Shown piece after piece: positions 10,133-11,695 of a stretch of 11,695 bases of DNA; positions within the stretch are counted from its first letter, which is position 1; each line of letters begins with the position of its first letter. A program made the translations under genes and the position numbers. The notes beneath the pieces were generated by a model. It did not search any database. It was given only the letters and a program-made list of their open reading frames with translations, and was not told where the DNA came from. This DNA comes from Hyphochytrium catenoides (Eukaryota; Sar; Hyphochytriomycetes; Hyphochytriales; Hyphochytriaceae), in the NCBI GenBank assembly GCA_900088475.1, contig FLMG01001937.1, positions 1 through 11,695 of the forward strand. Reading direction: 5' to 3'.

Positions 10133-10389
10133 CTCTTTCTCTCTCTCTCTGCCCCTCTTCTCTCTTTCTCTCTCTCTCTCTCGCTCTTTCTCACCCCCCC
10201 TCTCTCTCTCTCTCTCTCTTTCTCCCTCTCTCTCTCCCACTCTCTGTCTGTCTGTCTGTCTTTCTCTCCCCCTGTCTCTCTCCCTCTTTCTCTCTCTCTC
10301 TCTCACTCTCTCTCTCTGTCTGTCTGTCTTTCTCTCCCCCTGTCTCTCTCCCTCTCTCTCCTTTTGTTTTTCTCTTCCTTTGTCTGTTC
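10133..10389. repeat. Polypyrimidine block with a 68-70 bp internal duplication
   Basis: About 250 bases are almost entirely C and T on the plus strand, with GTCTGTCT islands. A 43-base unit at 10313-10355 repeats 10241-10287, which differs only by one extra GTCT. The tract ends CTACCAATAG, which has splice-acceptor form, so it may be part of a plus-strand intron. Confidence 0.85.
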
Positions 10390-10625
10390 TACCAATAGCA
10401 ACCCACCCACCAGTTGAAATCTCTGTTACTGTAGAACAAAAAGATCACCCACCCATCCTGCCCTGTATCTTTATTGCTTTGGCCACCCACAGCCGCTCAA
10501 TTCATCCAGGGAACACCTCACCAAAGGTGTGTCACCATAAATGCTACAAAGCAAATAGTATTGGACACGCTATTTGGCGGTAGCTTCTGCAGTAATAGAC
10601 AGGGGTTTATTCTTTTCATAACACA
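10390..10625. other. Unassigned region
   Basis: A 60-codon frame on the plus strand (to 10583) is open but unrecognised. Several ACCCACC motifs occur (10399-10408, 10446-10455, 10482-10488). No gene is called. Confidence 0.3.
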
Positions 10626-10957
10626 TTAACAATGGCCAGCACGGTCTAAAGGTAATTTACGAGACTTGACTCTGCAAGCACTGCCTTTGTCTGTCTTTTG
10701 GACAGTGACAGCGACGACTGTTGGATAATCCCAGAGAGGGAAAGGGACAAAAGAAAGGGAAAGAAAGGCAAGGGCAGGTTGAAGAATAAAGAGACACACT
10801 AAAGGTAAGGACTGTTGGCGATAGGACAAAAGATCGCGATCGAGACAGAGCAGCCAAACGTGAAGCTGAAGAACAGGCAAATTGACAGCGAAAAGTATCC
10901 GTTGGTAACCGTCCTGATCCCCGCACCTTACCCTCGGCTACCCGAGGTGCTAGGCAG
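10626..10957 (-). other. Possible alternative 3' exons of the right-edge minus-strand gene
   Basis: Segment 10957-10932 is bounded by TTTGACAG and a strong GTAAGG donor. A pyrimidine-rich 214-base intron ends CCAACAG, and segment 10717-10626 reads VAVTVQKTDKGSACRVKSR, then ten residues and TAA. Phases match each other. They also match a weak donor (GTATCC) at 11160 in the exon 11237-11133, so they may be alternative terminal exons of that gene. Speculative. Confidence 0.25.
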
Positions 10958-11132
10958 CTGTCAAATGGATAAGGGTGATTATTTGTTACAGCTAGGAATG
11001 GGGAAAGCTCCTATTAGCATGTGTGGTCGGCGGCCACTGCTGCTCTTTTCTAGGTAGTGAACTGATTTGTTCGGGTGTATCTTTCTTCTTCCACTAGCCG
11101 CTCAGCACACCTTCATCATTGCGATCTAAACC

Positions 11133-11639
11133 TCATTTTGGTCTTTCTTGGTTTGGATACGCTTCCACAAGCTCCTTCCCAGGATAGTATATTCTGTAGC
11201 ATTCAGGTGTTATTTTGAACTCAAACCCATCCTCTACCTGTGGGGCCTGACAGGGACACTAAGAAATAACTGGGGATTATAAATCAGCGCATAAGAGAAT
11301 TAATGAAACCGTGAGTTCGCTTGTTCCAACGGCCTCTTATGTTCACAGAATTGTTTGGCTTTACTACTTTGAAAGATTTAAAAGGCGGTTTGACTTGGTC
11401 TTTCCACTAGATGAGGCATGGTGAGAGATATTAGGAGGGCTGAAGATATACAGAGAGGCCATTCCAGGCAGTAACAGAGCACCAGTAGCGCTTAAGTAAA
11501 TATAGAGAGAGAGTCGACGAGACGACCGGCTCGTGAGACAGAGTGTCCGATATGATAGACAGAGTGGAGCCCACGCCAGTCGCAAGGCACAGGCTGAACG
11601 ATCAGGCGCAGCCGCAGGTTGAAGCAGAGCAAAAGGAAA
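11133..11639 (-). CDS. Partial unrecognised gene, at least 2 exons, probably continuing past the edge
   Basis: Not recognised. The terminal exon 11237-11133 (or from 11258 with the upstream TTTCTTAG acceptor) reads VEDGFEFKITPECYRIYYPG, then KELVEAYPNQERPK and TGA. Upstream, the acceptor CCTCATCTAG at 11407 opens an exon reading WKDQVKPPFKSFKV with a GTAAAG donor at 11364 (or GTAGTA at 11367), in phase 0 with the last exon. A third possible exon at 11639-11575 follows CTCTCCCTTAG and starts FPFALLQPAAAPDRSA. The GA run at the right edge is CT-rich on this strand, as expected of an intron. The peptide is basic with aromatic residues, and no domain is named. The terminal exon is the best supported part; linkage to the others is inference. 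Confidence 0.4.
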
Positions 11640-11645
11640 CTAAGG

Positions 11646-11689
11646 GAGAGAAGAGAAAGAGAGGAGAGAGAGAGAGAGAGAGAGAGGAG
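11646..11689. repeat. GA microsatellite at right edge
   Basis: GA units, CT-rich on the minus strand, immediately precede (on the minus strand) the CTCTCCCTTAG acceptor of the candidate exon at 11639. Confidence 0.9.
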
Positions 11690-11695
11690 ACGGGG

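Noticed and set aside
9784-10398. 204-codon plus-strand frame with long Ser-Leu repeats
   Set aside because: The length comes from translating the CT tract, which lacks stops. The first part matches no known protein.
7219-10488. ACCCACCC motifs at 7221, 10399 and 10446 as telomere-like or regulatory repeats
   Set aside because: Few, dispersed and short, with no array and no clear positional rule.

Overview
This is nuclear DNA from an intron-rich eukaryote. Two conserved protein families can be followed across six and seven exons. Almost every junction is GT...AG, split codons restore conserved residues, and introns are short (59 to 326 bases) and rich in CT runs on the sense strand. The lineage is not resolved. 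The endonuclease V reads like animal ENDOV and the threonine dehydrogenase like the animal and protist short-chain type, which would fit an early-branching animal or a protist. There are no operons, ribosome binding sites, CRISPR arrays, rRNA genes or recognisable tRNA genes.

Layout. Positions 612-2742 (minus) hold a complete endonuclease V gene, seven exons and 296 residues with all catalytic residues. Positions 2743-3980 are a 1.24 kb divergent spacer with CT/GA microsatellites and a perfect inverted repeat. Positions 3981-6292 (plus) hold a complete L-threonine 3-dehydrogenase gene, six exons and 396 residues, with an organelle-like N-terminus and an unusual lysine/arginine-rich tail. Positions 6499-6773 (minus) hold a candidate two-exon gene for a small cysteine-rich acidic protein. 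Positions 6774-8145 are mostly unassigned, with hints of a short-exon plus-strand gene at 7101-7474 and a leader for the next gene. Positions 8146-8835 (plus) encode an intronless 229-residue SET-domain protein with a post-SET zinc motif. Positions 9121-9500 (plus) hold a candidate four-exon gene for a 56-residue protein of no recognised family. Positions 9501-10625 contain a long polypyrimidine block with an internal duplication. Positions 11133-11639 (minus) hold exons of an unrecognised gene that probably continues past the right edge.

The three secure genes have separate jobs: endonuclease V in inosine-containing nucleic acid processing, threonine dehydrogenase in amino-acid catabolism, and the SET protein in probable lysine methylation. 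Nothing suggests a shared pathway. The most interesting material is the set of small spliced genes found only by matching intron phases, and a strand-asymmetric pyrimidine signature that tracks the direction of transcription.
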